DNA of 64,000 bases from Umezawaea tangerina (GTDB lineage: Bacteria > Actinomycetota > Actinomycetes > Mycobacteriales > Pseudonocardiaceae), in the NCBI RefSeq assembly GCF_003002815.1, contig NZ_PVTF01000004.1, forward strand, positions 682,001 to 746,000, read 5' to 3'. Below, piece after piece: positions 45,864 to 53,985 of the stretch. A program made the position numbers and the translations under genes. Below the pieces are notes generated by a model, which was not told the origin of the DNA, ran no database searches, and saw nothing but the letters and a program-made list of their open reading frames with translations. Positions within the stretch are counted from its first letter, which is position 1; every line of letters begins with the position of its first letter.

Positions 45864-46850
45864 CTAGGTGTATTGACCTAAAAGGTTGGGAACGCGGCTG
45901 GCGGGTGGGTGGCCTGCGAGTGCGGTGTGGCCGCGGTGGTGATTGTAGGTGTGCAACCATCGTGGGAACGCTGCTCGTCGTTCGGTTTCGGATCGATAGG
46001 GGTAGGCATAGGCCCACTCGTCGAGCAGGGTGCGGTTGAACCGCTCCACCTTGCCGTTGGTCTGTGGTCGGTAGGGGCGGGTGCGTTTGTGGGCGATCCC
46101 GGCGGTGACCAGCATGTCTCGCCAGAGCAGGGACTTGTAGCACGAGCCGTTGTCGGTGAGCACTCGCTCGACGGTGATGCCTGTGGCGGTGAAGAACACC
46201 TGGGCCCGCCGCCGGAACGCGACCGCGGTCTCCTTCTTCTCGTCGGGCAGGATTTCGTTGTAGGCGAGCCGGGAGTGGTCGTCCACGGCGTTGTGCAGGT
46301 AGCTGTAGCCGACATGGCTGTTGCCGTTGGCGTCGAGTTTCTACCCGACGTGCGGGTGCGGTGGCGCTGCCCCGCCTGGCGGCTGGTGACCCGGTGCCCG
46401 CCGCCGTCGGGGATGTTGCCGAGTTTCTTGATGTCGACGTGTACCAGCTCGCCTGGCTCGTTCGTAGCGACGCACCGGCTGCGCGGTGGCCCGGTCGAGG
46501 TGGGCCGGTCGGGCCAGGCCGAACCGGATCAGTACCCGGTGCACCGTGGAGGGCGCCAGTCGCAGCAGGAACGCGATCCGGGCCGGGCCCCACCGCCGTG
46601 CCAGGCGGACCTTGATGATCCGCCGTTCGATCCGGATCGGGGTGCGGCCCGGACTGGTGTGTGGACGCGATGATCGGTCGCCCATGCCGGACTCGCCCTG
46701 GTCCCGGTAGCGGTCGGCCCACCGTTTCGTTGTGCTCACCGAGACCTGGAACCGTTCCGCGGCCCGCCGCAATGGCCAGTGCTCGTGCACGACACACCGT
46801 GCCAGGCGGAGCCTGCCCAGCGGGGTCAGTGGTGCGTTAGCGTGGGTCAC
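45864..46850 (-). pseudogene. IS481-family transposase, frameshifted
   Basis: The N-terminal part (GTG at 46850; THANAPLTPLGRLRLARCVV, helix-turn-helix, DRSSRPHTSPGRTP) and the C-terminal catalytic part (VDDHSRLAYNEILPDE, VLTDNGSCYKS, KVERFNRTLLDEWAY) lie in different frames. Around 46455 the frame slips after YER, so that PGELVHVDIKKLGNIPDGGG continues in another frame. Near 46341 a second slip and an in-frame TAG separate this from KLDANGNSHVGYSYL. The DDE residues (Asp of HVDIKK, Asp of LTDNG, Glu of KVERF) are still encoded. The C-terminal frame stops only in the target duplication. Confidence 0.85.
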
Positions 46851-46967
46851 GAGCGCCTCCGTCGGTCGGTGCAGACGTCGCAATCCACACCGAACCCGGA
46901 GGTCCTCACCTATTCCAAGATCATTCGATCTCGTGTCGCCCCGTTCCTAACCTCTGTGGTCAGTACA
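45869..46967. mobile_element. IS481-family insertion sequence, degenerate
   Basis: About 1099 bp with imperfect ~28-base terminal inverted repeats: the left end begins TGTATTGACCTAAAAGGTTG and the right end, read inward, TGTACTGACCACAGAGGTTA, both continuing to GGAACG. The flanks are identical CCTAGG (45863-45868 and 46968-46973), a 6-bp target duplication. The internal transposase gene is broken. It inserted exactly at the stop codon of the dehydrogenase gene. Confidence 0.85.
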
Positions 46968-46968
46968 C

Positions 46969-47943
46969 CTAGGGCGTCACCAGGACCTTGCCGAGCACGC
47001 GGTCGGTGGTGAGCCGGTCCAGTTCCGCGGGCAGGTCGGCGAGCGCCACCTCGCCGGACACCAGCGGCTCCACCGCCAGTCCGTCGGCCAGTGCCCGCAT
47101 GGCGCGCGGGAAGTCGGCGGGGCCGGTGCCGTAGCTGCCGCCGACCACGACCGGCTTCCCGTGCCAGCCCGCCATCCAGGCGGACTCCTTGCGCCGCACG
47201 GTGTCCAGGTCGCAGTCCAGCTCGGGCAGGCGGTCGCCGGTCTTGGTGCCGCCGTAGAGCATCACGACCCCGCCCGGCCGCACCAGCCGCAGCGCGTCGC
47301 GGAGCAGGTCGGGGAACACGAAGCTGGTCGCGACGACCACGACGTCCTGGCTGTCCGGCGGCACCCCACGACCCACGACGCCGGGCAGCACACCGCGCGA
47401 GACCAGGAAGTCCAGCCGGTCGCGGCCGCGGTTGTGCAGCGCCACCCCGGCGCCGCCGAGCTCGGCCAACCCGGCGATCAGCACCCCGGCCACACCCGCG
47501 CCGAGCACTGTCACCGTTCGCGGCGGCGTGCCCAGGTGCCGTTCGGCCATCGCCACGCAGTGCGCCGCGCAGGCGGCGGGCTCCGCGAACACCAGCGTCC
47601 GCGCGCCCACCCCGTCCGGCGCGACCGGCAGCGCCCGCGCCAGGTCCGCCGCCGCCCCGGACACCCAGAGCCGCCGGGCGAACCCCGACCCCCTGCGCAC
47701 CGGCACGTTCGGGTCCAGGCACACCCGCGTGCCGACCGGCAGCACCCCGTCCTCGACCACCCCCACCAGCTCGTGCCCGAACTGGCTGGGCCCGCCGCGC
47801 ACCCCGGTGATCTCCTTCAGGTCCGACCGGCACACGCCCATCAGCTCGGTGCGCACCAGCACGCCGGGCATCCCGTCGTGCGCCAACGGCTCTCGGGTCA
47901 GCCGCGGCCCGTCCCCGGTCAGCGCGACGGCGAGCTGGTCCAC
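46969..47943 (-). CDS. Zinc-type medium-chain dehydrogenase of the cyclitol cluster (ValN-like role)
   Basis: 324 residues from the GTG at 47943. GroES-like domain with catalytic-zinc ligands Cys38 (GVCRSD) and His57-Glu58 (FGHELVG); the four-cysteine structural-zinc lobe is absent. The Rossmann motif is TVLGAGVAGVLIAGLAELGG. Related enzymes act on cyclitols in aminocyclitol pathways. It is the last gene of a five-gene operon, overlapping the aminotransferase by 25 bases. By analogy with validamycin, it would reduce an enone or ketone of a phosphorylated cyclitol. Its stop codon lies in the IS target duplication but is intact. Confidence 0.82.
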   Translation of the reverse strand: MDQLAVALTGDGPRLTREPLAHDGMPGVLVRTELMGVCRSDLKEITGVRGGPSQFGHELVGVVEDGVLPVGTRVCLDPNVPVRRGSGFARRLWVSGAAADLARALPVAPDGVGARTLVFAEPAACAAHCVAMAERHLGTPPRTVTVLGAGVAGVLIAGLAELGGAGVALHNRGRDRLDFLVSRGVLPGVVGRGVPPDSQDVVVVATSFVFPDLLRDALRLVRPGGVVMLYGGTKTGDRLPELDCDLDTVRRKESAWMAGWHGKPVVVGGSYGTGPADFPRAMRALADGLAVEPLVSGEVALADLPAELDRLTTDRVLGKVLVTP

Positions 47944-49208
47944 ACGGTCTCCACGGCCTCGGCGAAGCGGTCGGCGATCAGGTGGGCGTCGGCCGGGGTG
48001 AGGATCAGCGGCGGCCGCAGCTCGATCACGTTGCCGAGCCCGTGCTCCGACACCCGCGTGATCACCCCCAGGTCCCCCAGCGCCTTGCTCAACGCCGTCG
48101 CCAGCCGCGGCGACTTGGACCCGTCGGGCTCGGCCAGCTCGACCCCGAGCATCAGCCCGACCCCGCGCACGTCGTCCAGGAAGTCGAACCGCTCCTTCAG
48201 CGCCGTCAACCGGTCGAGGATCACCTTCCCGGTCGCGCGGACGTTCGCCAGGAACTCCGGCCGCTTCACGATGTCCAGGGTCACCACGGCCGCGGCGGCC
48301 GACAGCGTGTGGCTGCCGTAGGTGAACCCGTGCAGGTTGCGCGGCATCCCGACGAGCTCCTCCTCGGTGATGATCGCCGCCAGCGGCAGCCCGCTCCCGG
48401 TCAGCCCCTTCGACACCGTGATCATGTTCGGCGCCACCCCGAAGTGGTCGGCCGCGAACAGCGACCCGGTGCGGCCCAGGCCCGTCTGGTTCTCGTCGAA
48501 GATCAGCACGATCTCCCGCTCGACGCAGAACTCCTTGAGCCGCTGGAGGTAACCCGGCGGCGGCACCACGTTCCCGCCTACCCCGCTGATCGGCTCGATG
48601 ATCATCGCGGCCACGCTGCCGGTGGAGGCGTAGGTGATGAAGTCGTCGATCCGGTCCACGCACAGCTTCCCGCAGCTGTCCGGCTCCTGCTTGTAGAAGC
48701 ACCGGTGGCAGTAGGGGTCGGGCACGTGCAGCGCGCCCGGCATGTGCTGCTGGAACGGTGCCCGGATCCGCGCCGAGCCGTTCCACCCCGCGGCGGCAAC
48801 GGTCTGGCCGACGTGACCGCGGAACGGCACGATCACGTCGCGGCGGCCGGTGTGCCACTGGGCGATCTTGATCGCGCCCTCGTTCGCCGTCGACCCGCCG
48901 GAGCTGCGCAGGTTGACCCTGGTCAGGTTGGGCGGCGTCAGCTCGACGAGCTGGCGCATCACCCGGTTCGTCGGGTCGGTCTGGAACGACGAGCTGGCGA
49001 ACACCAGGTCGTCGACCTGGCCCTTGAGCGCCGCCACGACGGCCGGGTGGTTGTGCCCCAGCACCAGGTTGAACGTGCCGGACACGCAGTCCAGGTACTC
49101 GCGGCCGTCGGAGTCCCACATCCGCACGCCCTCGCCGCGCACCAGCCGCACGTCGCCCAGCTCGTAGTAGGCGTCGTCCTTCGGGTCCACCCCGGTGACC
49201 GGGTGCAT
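47919..49208 (-). CDS. Class III PLP aminotransferase of the cyclitol cluster (ValM-like role)
   Basis: 429 residues. WDSDGREYLDCVSGTFNLVLGHNHPAVVAAL opens the fold type I domain. SSGGSTANEGAIKIAQWHTG binds PLP phosphate, IFDENQTGLGRTGSLFAADHFGV has the cofactor Asp, and ITVSKGLTGSGLPLAA places the Schiff-base Lys at residue 267. The Cys-rich stretch YCHRCFYKQEPDSCGKLCVD is uncommon outside a subgroup of this class. It shares one base with the GT20 stop (TGATG). It probably installs the amine on a cyclitol ketone, giving the amino partner for coupling. The amino donor is not predictable. Confidence 0.85.
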   Translation of the reverse strand: MHPVTGVDPKDDAYYELGDVRLVRGEGVRMWDSDGREYLDCVSGTFNLVLGHNHPAVVAALKGQVDDLVFASSSFQTDPTNRVMRQLVELTPPNLTRVNLRSSGGSTANEGAIKIAQWHTGRRDVIVPFRGHVGQTVAAAGWNGSARIRAPFQQHMPGALHVPDPYCHRCFYKQEPDSCGKLCVDRIDDFITYASTGSVAAMIIEPISGVGGNVVPPPGYLQRLKEFCVEREIVLIFDENQTGLGRTGSLFAADHFGVAPNMITVSKGLTGSGLPLAAIITEEELVGMPRNLHGFTYGSHTLSAAAAVVTLDIVKRPEFLANVRATGKVILDRLTALKERFDFLDDVRGVGLMLGVELAEPDGSKSPRLATALSKALGDLGVITRVSEHGLGNVIELRPPLILTPADAHLIADRFAEAVETVWTSSPSR

Positions 49209-50647
49209 CAGCGCTGGCCCGAATCAATCGAACGCAGGCTGGCCAGCTGGGTGTCCACCCAGCGTTCCAGCGTCCACGGCTCGGCCGCCTCACGGCGTTT
49301 CAGCGCCGACGCGGCCCGCTCCTCCGGCGTGGCCAGCAGCGCCGCCGCGATGGCCTCGGCCTGCTCGGACACGTCGAACGGGTTGACCGACCGGCACACC
49401 TCGGACAGCACCTCGGCCGCGCCGAGCATCTCGGACATGATCACGTCGGCGTCACGGCGGTTGACCAGCGGCGCCTCGAACACGCTCAGGTTCTGGCCGT
49501 CCACGGTGGAGTTGAACACCAGCAGGTCCGCGCGTTCGAAGCAGCCGAAGCTGTGGTTGACCTCGTTGTCGCAGTGGGTCCGCACGGTGTCCGCTCCCAG
49601 CTCGGCGTTGGCGGCGGCCGCTTCCTCCTCCACCCGCCGGACGTAGTCGGAGTTCGCCTCGACGTAGAGGCGGTTGGGGTTCATCCGGACCAGCATCCGG
49701 GTGCCCCGCAGCGAGGGGTTCTCGTTGACCGCCTTGACGAACGCCCGCACCGCGCGCCAGCCGTTCTTGATCGGGTCCGTCCGTCCGGAGTGGACGACCA
49801 GCCGGTGCTCCCCCGCCCACTCCTCGATGCCCTCCGGCAGGGTGGACTTCCTGCGGTGCAACGTCTCCGGGCTGTACCCGAGCACCTGCGTGCGCACCTG
49901 GCACACCCGTCCGCGCCAGGTGACCGTGCTCGCGGCGCGGTCGACCACGGCGTCCGGGAACAGGTCCTCCACGCAGGCCAGGAAGTTGCGCGACCAGCGG
50001 TCGGCGAAGAAGCCGATCACGTCGGAGGCGAGCATCCCCTCGACGATGCCGGTGCGCATCGGCTTGGGCAGGATGCGCCAGTAGTCCGCCGACGGCCACG
50101 GGATGTGCACGAAGTGCAGGATCGGCGCGTCCGGCCGCTGTGCCCTGATCCGGGCGGGCACGCAGACCAGCTGGTAGTCGTGCACCAGGTAGACCGGGTC
50201 GGTCACGTCCGCCGACCGCGCCAGCAGCTCGCGGGCGTAGTCCTCGGTGAACTCGTCGAAGGCCCGCCACGCCGCGCGCGTCTCCTCCCCGAACGTCGGC
50301 GTCGTCCACTTGTCCCAGCCGTAGTTGTTGCCCGCCCACATCAGCTCGGCGGTCAGGAAGTCCTGCACCACGCGGAACGTCTCGCGGTTGTGCCGCAACG
50401 GGTGCACGGTGATCTCGCGGCCGGACGGGAGCTCGGTGACGATGCCGTCCGGGTTCTGCTCGGAGGCGAGGTGGTCGTCGTCGGTGTCGGCGCTGACGAT
50501 CCACGACACGTCCAGGTAGCCCGCCTGCTCGGCGACGACGTTGCCGGTGCCGCCGGGTGCCAGCCACGCCTTGAGCAGGCCGGTCTCCGGATCGGGTGCG
50601 TAGGTGACGACGGCCCGTTTGCTGGCCAGGAACAGGTGCTTGCTCAT
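49208..50647 (-). CDS. GT20 family (OtsA/VldE-like) glycosyl- or pseudoglycosyltransferase
   Basis: 479 residues related to trehalose-6-phosphate synthase. YLVHDYQLVCVPARIR and LHFVHIPWPSADYWRILP carry the acceptor-site Asp and His. VVHSGRTDPIKNGWRAV retains the Arg and Lys that bind donor phosphate, and LLVFNSTVDGQNLSVFEAPLVNRRDADVIMSE is the EXnE-like donor end. It diverges clearly from housekeeping OtsA (GRTDPIKNG instead of RLDYTKG), and no OtsB accompanies it. In validamycin and salbostatin clusters a protein of this family couples GDP-valienol to an aminocyclitol phosphate. The neighbouring genes make that non-glycosidic C-N coupling the best inference. Confidence 0.83.
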   Translation of the reverse strand: MSKHLFLASKRAVVTYAPDPETGLLKAWLAPGGTGNVVAEQAGYLDVSWIVSADTDDDHLASEQNPDGIVTELPSGREITVHPLRHNRETFRVVQDFLTAELMWAGNNYGWDKWTTPTFGEETRAAWRAFDEFTEDYARELLARSADVTDPVYLVHDYQLVCVPARIRAQRPDAPILHFVHIPWPSADYWRILPKPMRTGIVEGMLASDVIGFFADRWSRNFLACVEDLFPDAVVDRAASTVTWRGRVCQVRTQVLGYSPETLHRRKSTLPEGIEEWAGEHRLVVHSGRTDPIKNGWRAVRAFVKAVNENPSLRGTRMLVRMNPNRLYVEANSDYVRRVEEEAAAANAELGADTVRTHCDNEVNHSFGCFERADLLVFNSTVDGQNLSVFEAPLVNRRDADVIMSEMLGAAEVLSEVCRSVNPFDVSEQAEAIAAALLATPEERAASALKRREAAEPWTLERWVDTQLASLRSIDSGQR

Positions 50648-51546
50648 CGGTCCTCCACGACGTCGTTCGCGGCGATCTTGGTCAGGGCCAGCGCTCCCCC
50701 GTCCACCCCCAGCGGCGCGAGGGCGGCCAGCTCGGGGAGTCCGGGCGCCCTGGTGCTGTGCAGGCACGCGTTGACCGGGCGGCTCGCGTAGTGCCCCTCG
50801 GCCCTCGGCTGACTGCGCACGAGGGCCGGGTCGGCGCCGACGGCCAGCGCGATCCGGCGGGCCCACGCGTACCGGGTCAGCCGTTCCGGGCCGCCCAGGT
50901 GCAGCAGCCCGGTGCGGCCCGCCAGCAGCAGCGCGACCGTCCACGCGGCCACGTCGTCGACCAGCACCGGGGTGTTCCAGTGGTCGTCCGGCACGTCCAC
51001 CCCGCCGCCGTCGAGCAGCGCGCGGGCGCACGTGGTGAAGAAGTTCGGCCGGATGCCGTCGGGTTCCCAGCCGTAGACCAGGCTCACCCGCAGCGCCAGC
51101 CCGGCACCGGTGTCGAGCAGCGTCCGCTCGGCGGCCAGCTTCGCGCGGCCGTAGGCGTTCGCGGGCGACACCTCGTCGGTCTCGCCGCTGCTGGGCCGGG
51201 TGCCGTCGAACACGTTGTCGGTGGAGATCAGCAGCACCGGGCGGCCGTCGGCGGCGGCCGCGAGGTTGGCCGCCCCGCCGGCGTGCGCGGCGGCCGTCTC
51301 GGCCGGGTTCCGCTCGCACCAGGTGATGTCCGACGGGCCGTGCACGACGACCAGCGCGTCGACGCCCTCGACGACGTCCCGGCACGCCGCCGGGTCGCGC
51401 ACGTCCAGCTCCCGCCACGGCAGGCCGCGCGCGGACGCCGTGTCGGGCGCGTGCCGCGAGGCGACGACCGGGTCCACGTCGAGCGCTCGCAGCCGGGCCC
51501 CGATCGACGCGCCCAGGAAACCGCTGCCGACGACCAGCGCCCTCAC
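50644..51546 (-). CDS. RmlD/NAD-dependent epimerase-like SDR of the cyclitol cluster
   Basis: 300 residues from the GTG at 51546. LVVGSGFLGASIGARL is the NAD(P) glycine motif. ELDVRDPAACRDVVEGVDALVVVHGPSD, LISTDNVFDGTRPSSGETDEVSPANAYGRAKLAAE (Ser/Thr-Tyr-Lys catalytic set) and LHLGGPERLTRYAWARRIAL match the dTDP-4-dehydrorhamnose reductase fold. It would reduce or epimerise a cyclitol or sugar intermediate; no counterpart in the core validamycin set comes to mind. It overlaps its neighbours on both sides by four bases (GTGA, ATGA). Confidence 0.8.
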   Translation of the reverse strand: MRALVVGSGFLGASIGARLRALDVDPVVASRHAPDTASARGLPWRELDVRDPAACRDVVEGVDALVVVHGPSDITWCERNPAETAAAHAGGAANLAAAADGRPVLLISTDNVFDGTRPSSGETDEVSPANAYGRAKLAAERTLLDTGAGLALRVSLVYGWEPDGIRPNFFTTCARALLDGGGVDVPDDHWNTPVLVDDVAAWTVALLLAGRTGLLHLGGPERLTRYAWARRIALAVGADPALVRSQPRAEGHYASRPVNACLHSTRAPGLPELAALAPLGVDGGALALTKIAANDVVEDR

Positions 51547-52721
51547 CCGGCGACGCCTTCCGGCTCGGGCAGGCGCAGCAGCGCGGCCGCCGCGGCGACC
51601 AGCACGCCGCCCGCCGCGACCACGGCGAACGCGGTGCTCAGGCCCCAGCTCGCGGCCATCAGGCCGACCAGCGGCGGGCTGCCGAGGAAGCCGAGGTAGG
51701 AGATCGTGGTGACGGTGGTGATCGCCGCGGGCCTGCGCTCGTCGTCGGTCGACTTGCCCGCCATGCCCAGCAGCGTCGGCACCGCGGGCGCGAGCCCGAC
51801 ACCGGCCAGCGCGAACCCGACCAGCGCGACCACGGCGGGCAGCCCGGCGGGTTCGGTGACCACGGCCAGCACCAGGCCGACCGCGCCCAGGACGCTGCCC
51901 AACACCACGACCGTCAGGCCGGAGAAGCGCTCGCCCTGCCACTGGACGAGCAGCCGCCCGCCCGCCAGGCCGATCATGTACGCGGCGGGCGCGGCGCTGC
52001 CGAGCAGCGGTCCGGCGCCGAGGTCCTGCTCCAGGTGGATCGCGCCCCACTGCTCGACGGCGTTCTCCATGAACAGCACCACGGCGGCGACCAGGCCGAA
52101 CGCGATCAGGACCGGGGTCATCGAGCGGGGGCGGACCGCAGTGTCCGAAGTGGACTGCGTGCGCCAGCCCGCCCGGTCCACCGACAGGAAGGCGCTGACC
52201 AGCACGAGGGCGGCGATGACGAGCAGCACGTCCCGCGAGGACGCCCCGGCCTGCCGCGCCAGGCCGACCGACGGCGCGGCGACCACCATCGCGAGCGGTG
52301 TGGCGGCGTGGACCTTGTTGAACAGCCGGACGCCGTCGCGCGCCTCGTGCGCGGCGGTGGTGGCGTTGAGGGCGACCTCGATCGCGCCGGAGGTCGCTCC
52401 AATCAAGACGAGGGAGAGCGCGAAGGTCACCGGGGAATGCGTCCACCCCGGCAGCGCGCACGCCACTGCGAAGACCGAAAGTACCAACGGGAGTGCCCTT
52501 TCGCGCATTCGAGACACCAGTTTTCCAGTGATCACCATGGCGGGCAGGGCGCCGACCGGGATGCCGAACAACGCGAGTCCGAACTCCGACTCGGTGGCGC
52601 CGATCTGGTCCTTGACCTCGGGCAAGAGCCCGGCCCAACCACCCCAGAAGAGTCCCCAGCTGGTGGCGGCGAAGATCAACCCCTTGGCGTTCGGACGACT
52701 TGGCGGCGCACTTGCCAACAC
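51543..52721 (-). CDS. MFS transporter, first gene of the left cyclitol operon (probable exporter)
   Basis: 392 residues with 12 hydrophobic helices (for example GLIFAATSWGLFWGGWAGLLP, FGLALFGIPVGALPAMVITG, VALVGFALAGVGLAPAVPTLLGMAG). It resembles the YbjJ/FucP-like sugar-type MFS group. The GTG at 52721 has GGGGAG nine bases upstream. It heads a five-gene operon transcribed away from the sugar-phosphate cyclase, and by position is the product exporter. Confidence 0.85.
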   Translation of the reverse strand: MLASAPPSRPNAKGLIFAATSWGLFWGGWAGLLPEVKDQIGATESEFGLALFGIPVGALPAMVITGKLVSRMRERALPLVLSVFAVACALPGWTHSPVTFALSLVLIGATSGAIEVALNATTAAHEARDGVRLFNKVHAATPLAMVVAAPSVGLARQAGASSRDVLLVIAALVLVSAFLSVDRAGWRTQSTSDTAVRPRSMTPVLIAFGLVAAVVLFMENAVEQWGAIHLEQDLGAGPLLGSAAPAAYMIGLAGGRLLVQWQGERFSGLTVVVLGSVLGAVGLVLAVVTEPAGLPAVVALVGFALAGVGLAPAVPTLLGMAGKSTDDERRPAAITTVTTISYLGFLGSPPLVGLMAASWGLSTAFAVVAAGGVLVAAAAALLRLPEPEGVAG

Positions 52722-52741
52722 TGTCTCCCCTCACTGATTGG

Positions 52742-52778
52742 GTTACGTTGGGTTCAGTGATTGTGAACCCAACGTAAC
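52742..52778. promoter_or_regulatory. 14-bp inverted repeat in the bidirectional promoter of the cyclitol cluster
   Basis: GTTACGTTGGGTTC (52742-52755) and GAACCCAACGTAAC (52765-52778) are perfect reverse complements separated by nine bases. They lie in the 115-base gap between the two divergent operons, 21 bases from one start and 58 from the other. The position and perfect symmetry make it a strong candidate operator controlling both operons. No regulator gene is inside the cluster. Confidence 0.7.
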
Positions 52779-52836
52779 GCCGACTCGGAGAAGCTGCCAA
52801 CCGGCGCCTTATCGGGTGACCCCCGAGAGGAGACAG

Positions 52837-53985
52837 ATGGACAGTCGCGACTTCTTGGTCACCGACCGAATCCCTTTGCCAGACGGCCCCGCGGTCGTGC
52901 ACGTCGACGTGGTCCGCGAGGACAGCTACCGCATCGACGTCGTGCGCGGCGTGGCCTCCGCGATCGAGGCGCTGCTCACCGAGCTGGACGGGCGCAGCGC
53001 CGTGGTCATCACCGACCACGTGGTGGCGGAACTGCACGCGGGCCCGATCATCGACGCGCTGACCGAACGGGGTCAGCTGCTCGGGACGACCTCGGTGCCC
53101 AGCGGTGAGAAGAGCAAGACGGCCACGACGGCGTTCGAGCTGGTGGACTGGTTGGCGCAGGTGGGTTTCGCCCGACGCGATGTCGTGATCGCACTGGGTG
53201 GTGGCGTCATCGTGGACACCGTCGGCTGGGTGGCAAGCGCTTACATGCGCGGGGTGCCGTACGTGAACATGCCGACCACGCTGCTGGCGCAGGTCGACGC
53301 GGGCATCGGCGGCAAGGTGGCGGTCGACCACAGCGAGGCCAAGAACCTGGTCGGCGCGTTCTACCAGCCGCGCGCGGTCATCTCGTGCCTGGAGTACCTG
53401 GGCACGCTGGACCGCAGGCAGGCGCGCGCCGGGCTCGCCGAGGTGGTGAAGAAGGCCGTGATCGCCTCTCCCGCGCTGTTCCGGTACATCGAGGACAACG
53501 TGGACGACCTGGTGGAGTGCCGGTCGCCCGCGGTGGACGTGCTGGTGCACGCCGCCAGCGCGATCAAGACCGAGCTGGTCGGCCGGGACCCGTACGAGGT
53601 GGACCTGCGCAGACCGCTGAACTTCGGGCACACCGTCGGCCACGCGGTCGAGACCGTGACGGACTACGGGCCGGTGCTGCACGGCGAGGCGGTCGCGTTC
53701 GGCATGGCGGTCGCGGTCGACGTGGCCAGGTCGCGCGGGGTCGTGGACCCGGCCACCGCGGACCGGGTGATCGCGCTGATCAGGCGGCTCGGCCTGCCCG
53801 TGTCGCTGGCCGACCTCGGGGTCGAGGTCGTGGTGGAGGACGTGCTCGGGGCGTTGGCGAAGATCCGCCAGATCCGCGACGGGAGCCTGCGGTTCGTGCT
53901 CCCCGTGGAGCTGGGGACGACGGCCGTCGTCGAGGACGTCACCACCGAAGAGGTGCGGGCGGCGCTGGTGCGGGAGCGCCCGTGA
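52837..53985 (+). CDS. Sugar-phosphate cyclase (dehydroquinate synthase-like; C7-cyclitol candidate)
   Basis: 382 residues from the ATG at 52837 (GAGAGGAG upstream). VPSGEKSKT and VIALGGGVIVDTVGWVASAYMRG bind NAD+ and substrate. The zinc ligands are Glu202 (GLAEVVKKAV), His265 (LNFGHTVGHA) and His282 (LHGEAVAFGM). It differs from housekeeping AroB at the GGKVAVDHSEAKNLVGAFYQP loop (AroB: GGKTGVN). It also differs from ValA-type 2-epi-5-epi-valiolone synthases, which as I recall have GHSFSP instead of GHTVGH. The context argues against the shikimate pathway. Sedoheptulose 7-phosphate to 2-epi-valiolone or 2-epi-5-epi-valiolone is inferred; other SPC products remain possible. Confidence 0.85.
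   Translation: MDSRDFLVTDRIPLPDGPAVVHVDVVREDSYRIDVVRGVASAIEALLTELDGRSAVVITDHVVAELHAGPIIDALTERGQLLGTTSVPSGEKSKTATTAFELVDWLAQVGFARRDVVIALGGGVIVDTVGWVASAYMRGVPYVNMPTTLLAQVDAGIGGKVAVDHSEAKNLVGAFYQPRAVISCLEYLGTLDRRQARAGLAEVVKKAVIASPALFRYIEDNVDDLVECRSPAVDVLVHAASAIKTELVGRDPYEVDLRRPLNFGHTVGHAVETVTDYGPVLHGEAVAFGMAVAVDVARSRGVVDPATADRVIALIRRLGLPVSLADLGVEVVVEDVLGALAKIRQIRDGSLRFVLPVELGTTAVVEDVTTEEVRAALVRERP

Noticed and set aside
41767-46797. A very long minus-strand open frame across the GH92 and HAD genes
   Set aside because: It is an antisense shadow produced by high GC. Its composition (Arg/Val/Gly/His-rich, low complexity) is non-coding, while the plus strand encodes clear GH92 and HAD proteins. Only its extreme end touches the transposase.
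49208-50647. Ordinary trehalose-6-phosphate synthase OtsA
   Set aside because: The donor loop differs from OtsA, no OtsB phosphatase is adjacent, and the operon partners are cyclitol-type enzymes.
52837-53985. Housekeeping aroB (3-dehydroquinate synthase)
   Set aside because: No shikimate genes are nearby, the GGKTGVN loop is replaced, and the gene is coupled to a kinase/isomerase and nucleotidyltransferase. AroB activity is not excluded, but it is not the preferred call.
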